A stretch of DNA of 64,000 nt from Skeletonema tropicum (taxonomy: Eukaryota; Bacillariophyta; Thalassiosirophyceae; Thalassiosirales; Thalassiosiraceae), in NCBI GenBank assembly GCA_037178625.1, contig CM074132.1:1488001-1552000 (forward strand), given 5' to 3'. How positions within the stretch are numbered: the first letter of the stretch is position 1; the number at the start of each line of letters is the position of its first letter. Positions 10,270 through 20,129 of the stretch are shown here, in pieces. A program made the translations under genes and the position numbers. The notes under the pieces are model-generated. The model was given only the letters and a program-made list of their open reading frames with translations, ran no database searches and had not been told where the DNA came from.

Positions 10270-11139
10270 TCATGGCTCCAACTTCTTGCGAGACACAGTC
10301 AATTTCGAAAACGACTGCCATAGCGTAGTAGCTTGTTTAGATTCTACCGATCTAACACTAAGGTTGGCTGACATTAAACTCCTGCTAGAGGCATTGGATC
10401 TTTCCCCACCCGAACTTTTACGAAACAAGTTGCTTGGTACAGTCAAGTTGTTTACCTCGCTAGGATCTTTTGCAGGTATAAACTCACAAAATTCATGAGA
10501 CGACTCTTCATCACAGCTATACCATTCATCGCCCCACACTATAGATGATTCACTCCAATCAAGCTTATCCGTGAAGTCACCGAGAATCTGTCTCTTCCCT
10601 TTCTTTTCGTTCTTCTTTTTATCATTACTGTTGGGTGCTCTGATCGCGTCTTCAAACGAGACTTCCGTGTCTACGGTACGTATGCTATTCTTTAGGTGAG
10701 GTTTAGTAGATCCTTTTGTCCTCGATCTCGATGCAGCATTGATCTGATAGGCCCTACGAGCCCTAACACTATCAGATGGAAAGTCAACTACCAACTTGCC
10801 TTTAGCACGCCTCTTTGTGATAGCTGCTGCTCTGGGCTTAGTCTCGAATGAATCTGTATCTGACTCTTTTCCCTCTTTTGGTCTATGTTGACCGCCTCGA
10901 GAACGCCTGCGGATCTTTGCCCCAGAGGCTTTGTTATTAGCATTAGCTCTTTCTCCCAGCGAGGCGTGCAAGTTATTGCAATTATTAATGTGTGTGTCTG
11001 ATGTAGGAGGCTTTGGCACCTTCCACATTGCTTGTAGCGGGCCAATACGGCCGTGATTCTTTCTCGGCATAACTACTAACTTCCTTGGCTGGCGATGGCT
11101 ATGTACACTACCAGAAGTCTCAAAGGTTATGTTCTGCAA
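10270..11139 (-). CDS. basic hypothetical protein
   Basis: An intronless frame of 289 residues with no recognised domain. It is Lys/Arg-rich through residues 75-185 with several nuclear-localisation-like clusters (KIRRRSR, TKRRAKGK, KKKNEKKGKR). It then has an acidic, Trp-containing patch (WSESSIVWGDEWYSCDEE, about 195-212) and a Ser-rich C-terminus. A second possible start is Met24. The absence of stops across 870 bases and the clustered charge pattern favour a real gene. A nuclear role is a guess from composition only. Confidence 0.5.
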   Translation of the reverse strand: MQNITFETSGSVHSHRQPRKLVVMPRKNHGRIGPLQAMWKVPKPPTSDTHINNCNNLHASLGERANANNKASGAKIRRRSRGGQHRPKEGKESDTDSFETKPRAAAITKRRAKGKLVVDFPSDSVRARRAYQINAASRSRTKGSTKPHLKNSIRTVDTEVSFEDAIRAPNSNDKKKNEKKGKRQILGDFTDKLDWSESSIVWGDEWYSCDEESSHEFCEFIPAKDPSEVNNLTVPSNLFRKSSGGERSNASSRSLMSANLSVRSVESKQATTLWQSFSKLTVSRKKLEP

Positions 11140-11716
11140 ACTTACTATTGATGTTCATGTTTTCTGCTTCTATCAATCTCCCTGGCTTGAGTTGTGGTTT
11201 CCATGCTTTGATTGCAAATGGAGGCAAAGCATGTCACACAACAACTTCTCATCAAAACCTCAATGTAACCGGGAATGGTACTTACATCCAGACACGCCCT
11301 TTGGATAAGGCGGAACCAGTACTTGAAGAACCACTGGTACTCAAAGTTGTCTATGCAATCACCAATGGTTCCCCTCAAGTTACATTGGAACGCACAAGGA
11401 AAAGCTGGCGGCGCTCAAGCTAACTTTAACAAATTAATCCTGAAGATCCTCTTCAAGGGTCATCTCGTTGGGAATCCCAATAGTTTAATCCCCAACAGAT
11501 CTTAGGGACGGATCAAGCGCAATCATGATTTTATTGACAGACCGCCTTTGACTTCGAGGTTCTACTATGTAGTGGCATAAGTATTGTGGAAAGGTAGAGA
11601 GGTTGCAACTGCAATGATGACTGAACGGTTTTGGTTATATTGTTGCTTGCATCGAAGAACTCTCAAATAGAATAGCCCATTCTCTATATTTATTTGCACT
11701 GTGTTTGTATTTACAT
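11140..11716. other. intergenic, no gene seen
   Basis: Short open stretches exist on both strands but none shows a domain, consistent composition or splice pattern. The stretch separates two minus-strand genes and should hold the promoter of one and the 3' end of the other. Confidence 0.4.
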
Positions 11717-14700
11717 CTACATTGCCCAGCTAGTCATTGACTGAGCGACACTATCGTCATTGATCGCAGCGATTCCTCCGCCAATAATTGCACCAAAAGC
11801 ACCGTTTTCTTTTAATGCTCTGATGTACCCAGCATTATCACCATCTCTTTCGATGATACCAACCCGTCCCTCAACTAGAATTGGCACATCACTCCCGTGC
11901 TTGTCCCTGAATGACTGAAGGGCTTCACTCTGTAGTAGTGACAATGCTTGCTCTCCGCTACTGTCAAAATCAAAGGTTTCTAGTTCCCTATTTGATAATA
12001 CAAGTGCATGAATACTGCCAGGTCCCAACTTCGTGACCATCTCGATTTGAACTTCAGACGTAACGCTTGCAATAACTTGCAGCTGAATTGTGCTTGCAAT
12101 CTTAGTGAGATACAATAAATCTTTACTTTCAAGTGCACCCACGACCAAATTCACAGCGTCGGCTCCAGCCAATCGAAATTTGTACAGCTGATAAGGGTAT
12201 AACAGAAGATCAGAGGCAAGGATTGGTGGTGCAACTACACCATCACCCGTATCGAGGGATTGCGCCACAGCAGCGGCGTTGGATGCTTCTCTGGCTTTGG
12301 TGATATCCTCCATTGAGCCGCCGAACAGCACTCTGTCACTGTTGACAGATATTGCTGCTGCGCCAGCTACAGTCAATTGCTTCACTAGTTTTGAAACATC
12401 AAAACGCTTCCTCAAACTACCAGTAGCTGGTTCCATCCTCTTACACTCAGGAATAATGACAAATTGCCCATCTGCACCCGCTTGCTTTACTGGACCGATC
12501 CAATCCCTTGGCTTCGGCTTCGTAGGATCCGCCATGGTAGCCTTGCAATTAGCCATCAACAGGGCTAACGGAGTACGCTCTCTCAAACGATCAACCTCTG
12601 TCTCCTTTTCCCACATGTATCCTTCCAACGCCGACGTAGGCTTGGCCGTCTTTTCTGCTACACTCCATTCTACCGTAGAAACAGAAAGAGCTCGGCCAGA
12701 GTGTACTTCTCGTCTCTTCACAATGAGTTCACCGTTTTCAGACCGGGGTGCGGCTTCACTTTCTGACCCGAAACTAGACTTTGCCATTTTTGATCGCTTC
12801 TCGTCCTCTGCGGCAAGTTCTTGATCTGCAGCATCGGCTTCAGCCTTGGCAGCTGCGGCATTGATTGCATCGAGCTGAGCTTGATAAGGCGAGTAAATTG
12901 GTCGCTTGGTTTTGCTTCGGAACACAACGTATTGTGACGAGCTTCCATGCAGCATATTTTCATTAGAGACTCCAACATTCCCAGAGATGGTACCGTCCAG
13001 CTTCCCCAATACACCATTGGCAAAGAAGCCAGAAATACTGGGAACGTTTGGTAGGAACTCAGATACTAATCCACTTTCATATCCTGGCTTGCCACCGTAC
13101 AATTTCACACCACGATCCAAGGTAGGCAATACAAAACATCCGGTGGGAGGGTTCAATGAGGATGACTCTTCGTCATCACCAAAAACACTGCCGAACAACG
13201 ACCCCTCTAACTCCCTCTTTTTGTAACCCATCCACAATGCCTTAACCTCCTTCTTTGCAAATTCTCCATCCCGAACAAAGAAGCGGCACCTCGCACCAAT
13301 ATCAATATCTACACTTCCAAGAGGGAAAGTCACGCTTCCATCTTTCATACCAGCAGAAGCTACCTGTCGAACAGTAAATCTATGACCTTCTCCCTTGGCC
13401 AATCTCGCCAATTCATTCGGGGTACGTCCAATAAGAGATCCACCCCGTTCTAGTCCAATAAGTAATGCACGACGCATGAATGCTTGATCATCATCCGAAA
13501 GACGACGCATAACAAAGTTGGCTTCAGCGAGGGGTGGTTTGGGAATACGAGATTTGGCATATTCAGCGGCAAGTCTTGCCCTCTTGGCTTCTTTTTCATC
13601 CATTGGTTCATCATCATCATCTTCGTCTTCCTCATCTTCCATCATTTGCTCCTCTTCCGCAGTGGCAGCTTCATCCAGCACAATGGCACCAATAGTACTC
13701 CGACCAGCCTCATCTTCCTCGGCACTACTACTACTACTACCACCACCACCACCTCGACCACCACTCCGTCCAGTCGCCACAACACGATAAACTCCTCCTA
13801 CCGGCTTTGCACCCTGTGCAATCATTGTATCGACTCGAATATCCCCCTGAAATGATACACCGACACAACCACTCCCATGAACACTATTGTAGTTACCACT
13901 ACCATCATCTGAGTAACAAAAGAGGCGAGCTCGTGCCAATGATGACACTGTGGATGCGATCCCACCAAACGTTTGTCCATTGGGGTAGGCGTATTGCAAA
14001 CCAGATAAGAAATCGTCTAGATTGTTTTGAAATGCGGGGGATGGAATCATCATGAAGATTGGATCATTGTTGTCGTCGTTATCTTCTTCGTCACTATATG
14101 CAGCTTCAACAGAGGAGGAGGACGAGGACGAGCCTAAACCAACCAACCTCTTCCAAACGTCACTTCCATCACCACCACCCTGTTGAAATAACCCCCCATC
14201 AAACTCCGGAACATCTTCTCCATTCACATGAAACGTTGTAATATCCACATTGGGTAATAATGCCAAAGTGACGGATATGGCAGGTGCAGCTTCTGCTTCA
14301 TAGGGTGTGCATTCCCTCTCATTGCTACCAGAATCATTATCATCATTGGAGGATGACTCTGACGATGATGATGATGACGCAGTATTGGTACGACTACCAA
14401 TAACTCCACCAGCAGTACACCCCACCAAATGATTCAAACCAGTATACCCATACAACCCCGAACTCGCCTCGATCACCTTGATAACATTTGGAACAATACT
14501 GCTCATTGGCTCATCGTATAGTGAGGAGGCGGAGACTATTGCTAGATCGATTTTGTATTGCAGGTCGGTTGCGGGAGGGAGGGAGGATAAGGCTGCGGCG
14601 GTGGCTTCTTCGATGGCTGTTGTGAGGGAGGTGGGGTTGGTGGAGTAGCCTGTGGCGAATACCTGGGGTCGAGTGTCGTTCATGGTGGTGGATGAGGTGG

Positions 14701-14911
14701 AAAAGAGTTTGGTGGAGGAGGATAGTAGGGAGCGTGTAGTTGAAGGAGAGCATGTTGTTGTCTTGTCTGCTGTGAACTTCTTTTTATTGGTCGAAAAGGA
14801 GTTGTTGTTGTGAGTGATTGAATTTGATCGCAGTAGTGATTTAGGTTGTTGGAATGCAGTTGTTGTTCCTCCCAATAAAAGGAAGAGGAGCGTCAAGATG
14901 TGTGAGCTCAT
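11717..14911 (-). CDS. plastid-targeted FIST-domain / IGPS-like fusion protein
   Basis: A single exon of 1064 residues. Residues 1-20 are a signal peptide ending in TTAF-QQP, followed by a Ser/Thr-rich transit region: the bipartite plastid presequence of diatoms. Residues 84-330 resemble the FIST N sensory domain (VFATGYS, LNHLVGCTAGGVIG). Residues 345-675 resemble FIST C, interrupted by a Gly/Ser and Asp/Glu low-complexity loop (380-445). After a charged linker, residues 740-1050 form an indole-3-glycerol-phosphate-synthase-like TIM barrel (VIIPECKRMEPATGSLRKRF, LFGGSMEDI, YPYQLYKFRLAGADAVNLVV, ILVEGRVGI). Glu822, Lys824, Asn974 and Glu1014 occupy active-site positions. The catalytic Lys of LRKDF is Ser900 (LASDL), and the Glu of VEVH is Ser949. 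Tryptophan synthesis by this copy is therefore doubtful; a ligand-sensing role is inferred. Confidence 0.75.
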   Translation of the reverse strand: MSSHILTLLFLLLGGTTTAFQQPKSLLRSNSITHNNNSFSTNKKKFTADKTTTCSPSTTRSLLSSSTKLFSTSSTTMNDTRPQVFATGYSTNPTSLTTAIEEATAAALSSLPPATDLQYKIDLAIVSASSLYDEPMSSIVPNVIKVIEASSGLYGYTGLNHLVGCTAGGVIGSRTNTASSSSSSESSSNDDNDSGSNERECTPYEAEAAPAISVTLALLPNVDITTFHVNGEDVPEFDGGLFQQGGGDGSDVWKRLVGLGSSSSSSSVEAAYSDEEDNDDNNDPIFMMIPSPAFQNNLDDFLSGLQYAYPNGQTFGGIASTVSSLARARLFCYSDDGSGNYNSVHGSGCVGVSFQGDIRVDTMIAQGAKPVGGVYRVVATGRSGGRGGGGGSSSSSAEEDEAGRSTIGAIVLDEAATAEEEQMMEDEEDEDDDDEPMDEKEAKRARLAAEYAKSRIPKPPLAEANFVMRRLSDDDQAFMRRALLIGLERGGSLIGRTPNELARLAKGEGHRFTVRQVASAGMKDGSVTFPLGSVDIDIGARCRFFVRDGEFAKKEVKALWMGYKKRELEGSLFGSVFGDDEESSSLNPPTGCFVLPTLDRGVKLYGGKPGYESGLVSEFLPNVPSISGFFANGVLGKLDGTISGNVGVSNENMLHGSSSQYVVFRSKTKRPIYSPYQAQLDAINAAAAKAEADAADQELAAEDEKRSKMAKSSFGSESEAAPRSENGELIVKRREVHSGRALSVSTVEWSVAEKTAKPTSALEGYMWEKETEVDRLRERTPLALLMANCKATMADPTKPKPRDWIGPVKQAGADGQFVIIPECKRMEPATGSLRKRFDVSKLVKQLTVAGAAAISVNSDRVLFGGSMEDITKAREASNAAAVAQSLDTGDGVVAPPILASDLLLYPYQLYKFRLAGADAVNLVVGALESKDLLYLTKIASTIQLQVIASVTSEVQIEMVTKLGPGSIHALVLSNRELETFDFDSSGEQALSLLQSEALQSFRDKHGSDVPILVEGRVGIIERDGDNAGYIRALKENGAFGAIIGGGIAAINDDSVAQSMTSWAM

Positions 14912-15285
14912 GTTGCTTTCTTTTGCAATAGACTTCCTCTCGTACTTTAGCTGCTATCTTTGATTGCTGTATTGCCTCCCTGTTCAGTTTGAAGCCATCT
15001 ACATCAGTAGTGGCGTTAAATGTTGTACTAAAGTACGAAGCAAGGGCTTGCGCTTGGTGCTTGTGGCGGCGGCATCACCATTTTTTTCACGTGCGTGGTC
15101 GGCCGGTATCGGTGGCAAACTCAAAAATGGGTCTTGATGCGACACATACAAACACTCACATAATTCAGCAGCAATCGCAAGTTGACAGCAAAAATCAAGT
15201 TGTGTAGATACATAAAACTAAAAGGAAGGGGTTGCTGCGTTGCTTGGATTCGTACCACATTAATACCTTACACGAACGTCCCTCT
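14912..15285. other. intergenic, upstream region of the FIST fusion gene
   Basis: No coding signal. It holds the 5' flank of the minus-strand fusion gene and the 3' flank of the next minus-strand oxidoreductase gene. Confidence 0.5.
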
Positions 15286-16905
15286 CTAAATGCCTTCCCT
15301 TTTGCCCACAATCCCATATCCCTCAAGAACATGCCATATTTCATCAACCAATGCATCAATTTCTTCCGCATTGTAATTCCTCAAATTGAATAGACGATGG
15401 CCTACCAGCCAATTCCTTATCTCCGGTACTTGCAACCATCTATTCAGATTGGAAAGTCGCTGTACATAGCCATGACTAGGTGATATCACTCCAATATCAC
15501 CACCCGACGGTCCCAATGGTGAAGATGAGGGATTGGGAGTAGGAGCAGCACACATGGCGTTCTTCTCCGCATCTGTAAACTTTGTACCTAAACTCTCCAG
15601 CTTGCCAATAATTGACCCTACAAAGCAGAATCCAGGGGTTCCATAAACGTCTTGCACTGAAATACGATGAGGTGAAAAGATAGGAGGTGGTTTCTTTGTC
15701 TGTTTGGAGTAGTTGAATGCTCCTGCGCTGCAGTGCACGAAGGTTGTATCAGTAGTAGATGATGAGGACCATGGAAGTGGCATGGTGGTTGTCCCCCCAG
15801 CAAAGTGAATTGTACCCTCATCATCAATTGACTCTACTCGACCATTCCGTACAACTCTCTTTACGTTCTTGATCAGCGCCAACTCACTCTTGGACAACGT
15901 AGCATCCTTAAACTTGGTAGGTAGAATATCCTCATCAAAGCGGTATACCTTTCCCTTCTTTTCCCATTCCAAAAAGCCTCTCTGAAAGAAGTCTTCCGAT
16001 TCAATACTGCCCCGTCCATTATTCGCGAGATCATTCTTCCTTTGCAATTCAGTACATTCATGTAGAAACTCGGCAAAGCTGCCGATATTCTCTCGTGCCG
16101 TGATCCATGCCTCGTTGGGAACAATCCAAAGTATGTTGTCAGGGTTAACGTGTTCGTGTTGAACTAGATGTACAATTGCATCCATGCCTGTCTTTCCTGC
16201 ACCGATAATGACATAATGTTTCGTTTGATTGTCTGTCTCTGCCAATGTATTCACAGGTACGACATTGATGACTTCTGGGTTAAATTTGAACTTTGGTGGG
16301 ACGTGAATGGGTAAATCCGGTTGAAGATAACGTGCATCTACAACCTTTTTAGCCATGATGGAACGTCCGCCTGAAAGTTTGTACCGATAATGATGTTGTT
16401 GATGCACATCTGTTGATGCGCCTCCCTTCGCAACTTTCAAGATTTTTTCCTCCTCATCATCGAGTTGAGACATATCGAATGCAGTATCACCAACAAAATG
16501 AAAGTCATACTTCTCCTCAAGCACCTTGGTCACCCTATCATAGTATTGTAATATCTCGACCCGAGTGGCCCTATGTGCTTCCTTTGAAGCGCTGCAATCT
16601 TCACCTGGAGGCTCTAGTTTCATCGTCTCAACGCCATACATGTCACTCGGCTGGTGTAAACGAACAAAGCCATAACTATCAACCCACTGCCCCCCAGGAG
16701 AGGAATTTTTATCTATCATTAGTACTGACGTACTACTTGGAGCAGAATGGTGGAGTAAGGTATCAGCAAAGGCAAGTCCAGTGGCGCCTGCTCCGACTAT
16801 GAGGTAATCAACTTGTTCGGGTAGCACTGTGTTGCTCTTTGTGTTTGTTGACGTGGCAAATGCCACTGACGCTGATGCGATGCTGTTTCGTAGATTCATT
16901 GCCAT
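15286..16905 (-). CDS. FAD/NAD(P)-dependent oxidoreductase, monooxygenase-like
   Basis: A single exon of 539 residues. A dinucleotide-binding fold at residues 33-43 (DYLIVGAGATG) leads into an Asp-containing strand (VLMIDKNSSPGGQW), the usual FAD site. A second Rossmann motif at 232-240 (VIIGAGKTG) would bind NAD(P)H. The two-Rossmann order and GGQW block fit the flavin-dependent monooxygenase / pyridine-nucleotide-disulphide oxidoreductase superfamily. No membrane anchor is evident; residues 1-25 are Ala/Ser/Thr-rich and could be a weak organelle-targeting segment. The substrate is unknown. The 3' end faces the FIST fusion gene on the same strand. Confidence 0.75.
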   Translation of the reverse strand: MAMNLRNSIASASVAFATSTNTKSNTVLPEQVDYLIVGAGATGLAFADTLLHHSAPSSTSVLMIDKNSSPGGQWVDSYGFVRLHQPSDMYGVETMKLEPPGEDCSASKEAHRATRVEILQYYDRVTKVLEEKYDFHFVGDTAFDMSQLDDEEEKILKVAKGGASTDVHQQHHYRYKLSGGRSIMAKKVVDARYLQPDLPIHVPPKFKFNPEVINVVPVNTLAETDNQTKHYVIIGAGKTGMDAIVHLVQHEHVNPDNILWIVPNEAWITARENIGSFAEFLHECTELQRKNDLANNGRGSIESEDFFQRGFLEWEKKGKVYRFDEDILPTKFKDATLSKSELALIKNVKRVVRNGRVESIDDEGTIHFAGGTTTMPLPWSSSSTTDTTFVHCSAGAFNYSKQTKKPPPIFSPHRISVQDVYGTPGFCFVGSIIGKLESLGTKFTDAEKNAMCAAPTPNPSSSPLGPSGGDIGVISPSHGYVQRLSNLNRWLQVPEIRNWLVGHRLFNLRNYNAEEIDALVDEIWHVLEGYGIVGKREGI

Positions 16906-17332
16906 AATTTGATGATCTGGATGTGTACTCTATCTGTTGCGCTTAGCTCTGCTCGATATTTTATTGTACGAAACGACCTACTTATGATACCATACTATTC
17001 ACTTGGTTGGATTGGACTATCACTTCTTCATTTGTGAGCGATGTTGGTGTTCGGTGTCTCTGCTCTCTGCTGGCTTGAGCTGGTTGCCTTGGTTTGTTTC
17101 CCGCAGGTGTTCGTGAAGATTCGTTTTGAATCTTTTAAGGAGGTGATTGGCGTAATTGTGTGTACTAATTCCTATGTACCCAGTACAAAGAAATCATTTT
17201 TTCTCTTTTTCCCAAAAGATGTCTGCTGCTTGCTTCGTTCCGGTTCCCGTGTTGCTATGCTATGCTTCTTATCTTCCTCTCTGCACCCGGCACCATCTTG
17301 CTCTTCTGCGGCCATCTAAGAACAACAACTCC
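16906..17332. other. divergent intergenic region
   Basis: It lies between the starts of the minus-strand oxidoreductase and the plus-strand oxygenase-like gene, so it should contain both promoters. The downstream frame stays open from 17156, so an earlier start is possible, but that extension lacks the clean signal-anchor seen from 17333. Confidence 0.5.
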
Positions 17333-18766
17333 ATGATTAAGCAATCTGTGATCGTTATCATCATCGCTTATGCGGCCCACCTTTACATTCAAAAAGCTAC
17401 AACCCCTCTCGCAGACACGACGGTGTTGTTACCCACAGAGCCTCATCCAGCATTGAATTGGTACCTCACTCCTAGCAGTGACATCAACTCTACCGATGAT
17501 ACTGCTACAAATCCTCTAATTACCATTGAAAACATCCTTTCACCACAACTATTATCGGCTGCCCTATCCGAAATACAATCCTCCATAACGACGACGACAA
17601 CAACAACACAAAATGACGGATCATCAAATAATGTGAAACAATCCTGTACGTTAGTTCGAGATGGAGGAGCATGCGGCGACGAACGCTGGATTGATTTTAC
17701 ACATGAGGATGCACTAAGTTATCTCGGTATCGACAAACAACAACACACGCCTCCTCAAACAGATTTGAATACTTCAGAGAATCAACTCATAGAAAAGGAT
17801 TTAATGGAGCAAGTGATATTGCATATTGCCAAGTACGATTTGGTTCATGTGTTGCCTCGTCATGTATCCAAGCATGTTAAAGGGGTGTCATGGCGAATAC
17901 TCGTCTCTTTAACTGGTCACAATTTTAATTCATTTCACTATGACTCAGATGAAGCAACAGATTATGCAATCAAAAATGTCCCACTAATTACTCCGCTATT
18001 ATCGACAGTGACATATTTATCAGACAGTGGCGAACCCACATTAATACTGGACACATCACAATTAACAAACAATACAATCTATCATCCAACAAATGCATAT
18101 GTATCTATGCCAAAGACTAATAAGCATCTAGCATTCGACTCGCGATTATTCCATGGATCATCTGGATCACTGTTCGTAGGGAGAGAGGGTGACGTACGCA
18201 TTGCTATAGGAACAAACTTTCATACGCAACGCAGCTTGGAGACTGTATATTCCAAGAAGCACCGATTGATGAAGCAATATGTACATCGTCCTCTTGAAGT
18301 TCGATCTGAAGAGGCTACTCCACCAATTGACATGAGAGAAGAACGAGAATGTAGACCAGTGGTGAAGCCATGGAACACTGATAACAATGTAAGGGATTCA
18401 TCAAGGGCAAATTGGATTTCATTCCAAATAAAAACAAATCACCAGGGCCGTAGCTTTTTTGCTTCTGACCGATACCGAAAGTCAAACATTACAACACGGT
18501 TACCAATCGATTGGATTCTGGCACAAGCACAACATGATCCTGGCTGTACGATAGGCATTACTCTAGAAAGAAGTGACTTTAATGTATCTCATGACAAGGA
18601 TGAGAATTACAGGCCCAAACCAAAGAACCGCAACAAGGAGGCAAAGCTAGTAGCTAGGGAGATGCTGTTGAAGCGTTGTGAGATCTTTCCGAATGATAAG
18701 TTGTCGATGAATCCTCCGTTGAATGTCAACGTTTGCTCTCAAACATTGGCCAAGCAGTACAGGTAA
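17333..18766 (+). CDS. signal-anchored 2OG-Fe(II) oxygenase-like protein
   Basis: From the ATG at 17333 the protein has 477 residues. Residues 5-18 are a signal-anchor (SVIVIIIAYAAHLY), which is why this start is preferred over the in-frame upstream one at 17156. The middle shows a double-stranded beta-helix pattern: HYD at 202-204 (HxD metal motif), STVTYLSDSGEPTLI strands, a second His at 274 (LFHGSS) and Arg289 in DVRIAI at the place of the 2-oxoglutarate-binding Arg. This is the layout of prolyl-hydroxylase-like oxygenases. It is probably a secretory-pathway luminal enzyme; the substrate is unknown. The final 150 residues are Lys/Arg-rich with no domain seen. Confidence 0.55.
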   Translation: MIKQSVIVIIIAYAAHLYIQKATTPLADTTVLLPTEPHPALNWYLTPSSDINSTDDTATNPLITIENILSPQLLSAALSEIQSSITTTTTTTQNDGSSNNVKQSCTLVRDGGACGDERWIDFTHEDALSYLGIDKQQHTPPQTDLNTSENQLIEKDLMEQVILHIAKYDLVHVLPRHVSKHVKGVSWRILVSLTGHNFNSFHYDSDEATDYAIKNVPLITPLLSTVTYLSDSGEPTLILDTSQLTNNTIYHPTNAYVSMPKTNKHLAFDSRLFHGSSGSLFVGREGDVRIAIGTNFHTQRSLETVYSKKHRLMKQYVHRPLEVRSEEATPPIDMREERECRPVVKPWNTDNNVRDSSRANWISFQIKTNHQGRSFFASDRYRKSNITTRLPIDWILAQAQHDPGCTIGITLERSDFNVSHDKDENYRPKPKNRNKEAKLVAREMLLKRCEIFPNDKLSMNPPLNVNVCSQTLAKQYR

Positions 18767-19101
18767 AGCAGCATTGCCGCTAGCAGTAAATTCTTTATGT
18801 TGTGTATGTGTGATGTGTGTAAGAATATTAGAAGAATATGTAGTACATATTAGGGTCTTAGGTTTATTTGCTACGCACGGTAACCAAGCATTTGTTGCGG
18901 GAGAGAATCAGAAACTCGAAACTCGAAACCCTGCTCGAAACCTGCTCGAAACTCCGAACTCCGAACTCCGAACCTCCAAAATAAAAATAATAATCGTGTC
19001 AAATCAACCGTGCACAGTGTCTTTCACCATGGTGAATTGAAGCAGTAGCCAAAGCCGTTTTGCTCCTCTACAAAGTACAATAGCCACGCACAATTTCAAA
19101 G
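18767..19101. other. intergenic with a short GAAACTC/CGAACTC tandem repeat
   Basis: Around 18909-18978 the motif (G/C)GAA(A)CTC recurs about eight times with small spacers (CGAAACTCGAAACCCTG, CTCCGAACTCCGAACTCC). It lies about 130-190 bp upstream of the inhibitor gene start, within promoter distance. Whether it is regulatory or a simple microsatellite cannot be told. Confidence 0.45.
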
Positions 19102-19608
19102 ATGAGACTGAACAACGCAGTCGCCAAGTCAGCCATAATCCTTGCAACAATCATCGTCACAAGCACAGCCGCCTTTGTCGAAGCCGAAGTTAACATCCAC
19201 GGCGACAGAACAATGAATCGTATTCCTCCCTTCCCTGAACACTGGGGACCGCCGCCTATGAGACAAACTCGGGATTATATCCCGCTACCCGAACCCTATG
19301 GAAGAGGCAGCTCAACTCTCAAAAAGTGGATTGAAGAAAAAATGGCAGAAGATGCCGCCGCTGCCGCCGCTGATGGAACAGAACGTAGATTTGCTGATCT
19401 CTCCTCTACATCATCATCATGGCCTGATAAGATTCTCACCGGCATGACTGGAGAAGAAGCCCGGAAGGAAATCAACAACGCTGATCCCTCATTGGAAGTT
19501 CAGATCCTTCCAGAGGATTCAATGATGACGATGGACTACAGAGAAGATCGGGTGAGAATTATGGTGAATGCATATGGAAACGTTGTTAGTCAGCCTCAAA
19601 TTGGTTGA
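19102..19608 (+). CDS. secreted potato-inhibitor-I family protease inhibitor
   Basis: 168 residues. A signal peptide (about residues 1-28, hydrophobic IILATIIVTSTAAF) is followed by a Pro-rich linker and an Ala run. The inhibitor domain is at 106-168: WPDKILTGMTGEEARKEI, then ILPEDSMMTMDYREDRVRI and a C-terminal QPQIG. This is the potato inhibitor I / chymotrypsin inhibitor 2 fold. By alignment with CI-2 the scissile bond is Met144-Asp145 and the supporting Arg residues (147, 150, 152) are kept, so chymotrypsin- or subtilisin-type serine proteases are the predicted targets. Compared with the roughly 70-residue plant proteins it has an N-terminal extension of about 75 residues. It is probably exported or vacuolar. 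Confidence 0.85.
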   Translation: MRLNNAVAKSAIILATIIVTSTAAFVEAEVNIHGDRTMNRIPPFPEHWGPPPMRQTRDYIPLPEPYGRGSSTLKKWIEEKMAEDAAAAAADGTERRFADLSSTSSSWPDKILTGMTGEEARKEINNADPSLEVQILPEDSMMTMDYREDRVRIMVNAYGNVVSQPQIG

Positions 19609-19771
19609 ATTGAAGAATAAGAGAATACGAATAAAGCAATTATTGTCGGGGGATTTGTTTGGTTGAATTGAATATTATTTTGATGAAAAAGAAGAATGCT
19701 CTCATTCTATTGGTGGATCCTACGTACAGAGAAAAGTCAGTCTGAGAAGACACTAACATAACACCTAGATA

Positions 19772-20000
19772 TTAGAAACGAAACTCCAATATCGCCAAGA
19801 GACCCATCTCTTGGTAAAAATAAAGCCCAACATAGATCGTCATTCCAACCATAACAGATCCACAATAACTGAATGGGGTTACCCTGCCAGAATTTCTATC
19901 TTGAAAGGTACTTGCGACAAGAAGGATGGCTGAAAATACCTACATGAGACATGGGATTACACAGTAGAAGTAGTCATAAGTGACTAGCCTACCAACCATA
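19772..20000 (-). pseudogene. possible membrane-protein gene fragment
   Basis: On the minus strand a terminal exon (19939-19772) reads two hydrophobic helices (VFSAILLVASTF, VMVGMTIYVGLYFYQEM) to a stop. A 57 nt GT-AG spacer (19996-19940) could join it to an upstream exon ending near LFGVPQEIM. Upstream of about 20130 the frame is closed and no start was found, so this is either the last exons of a gene with unresolved introns or a decayed copy. The family is not recognised. Confidence 0.3.
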
Positions 20001-20129
20001 ATCTCCTGCGGCACACCAAACAAATCAGTTCTAGGCCAGGCTGGTAGACTCCTTAGTGAAGTGCCACCTTTGACCCGCAAGAGGAGACCAATGTGAAATA
20101 CGACATCTGTTGATCTGATCCCTCGCGTT

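Noticed and set aside
12279..12824. Plus-strand frame of 181 codons opposite the FIST fusion gene
   Set aside because: It is the antisense shadow of a well-supported coding region and shows no motif.
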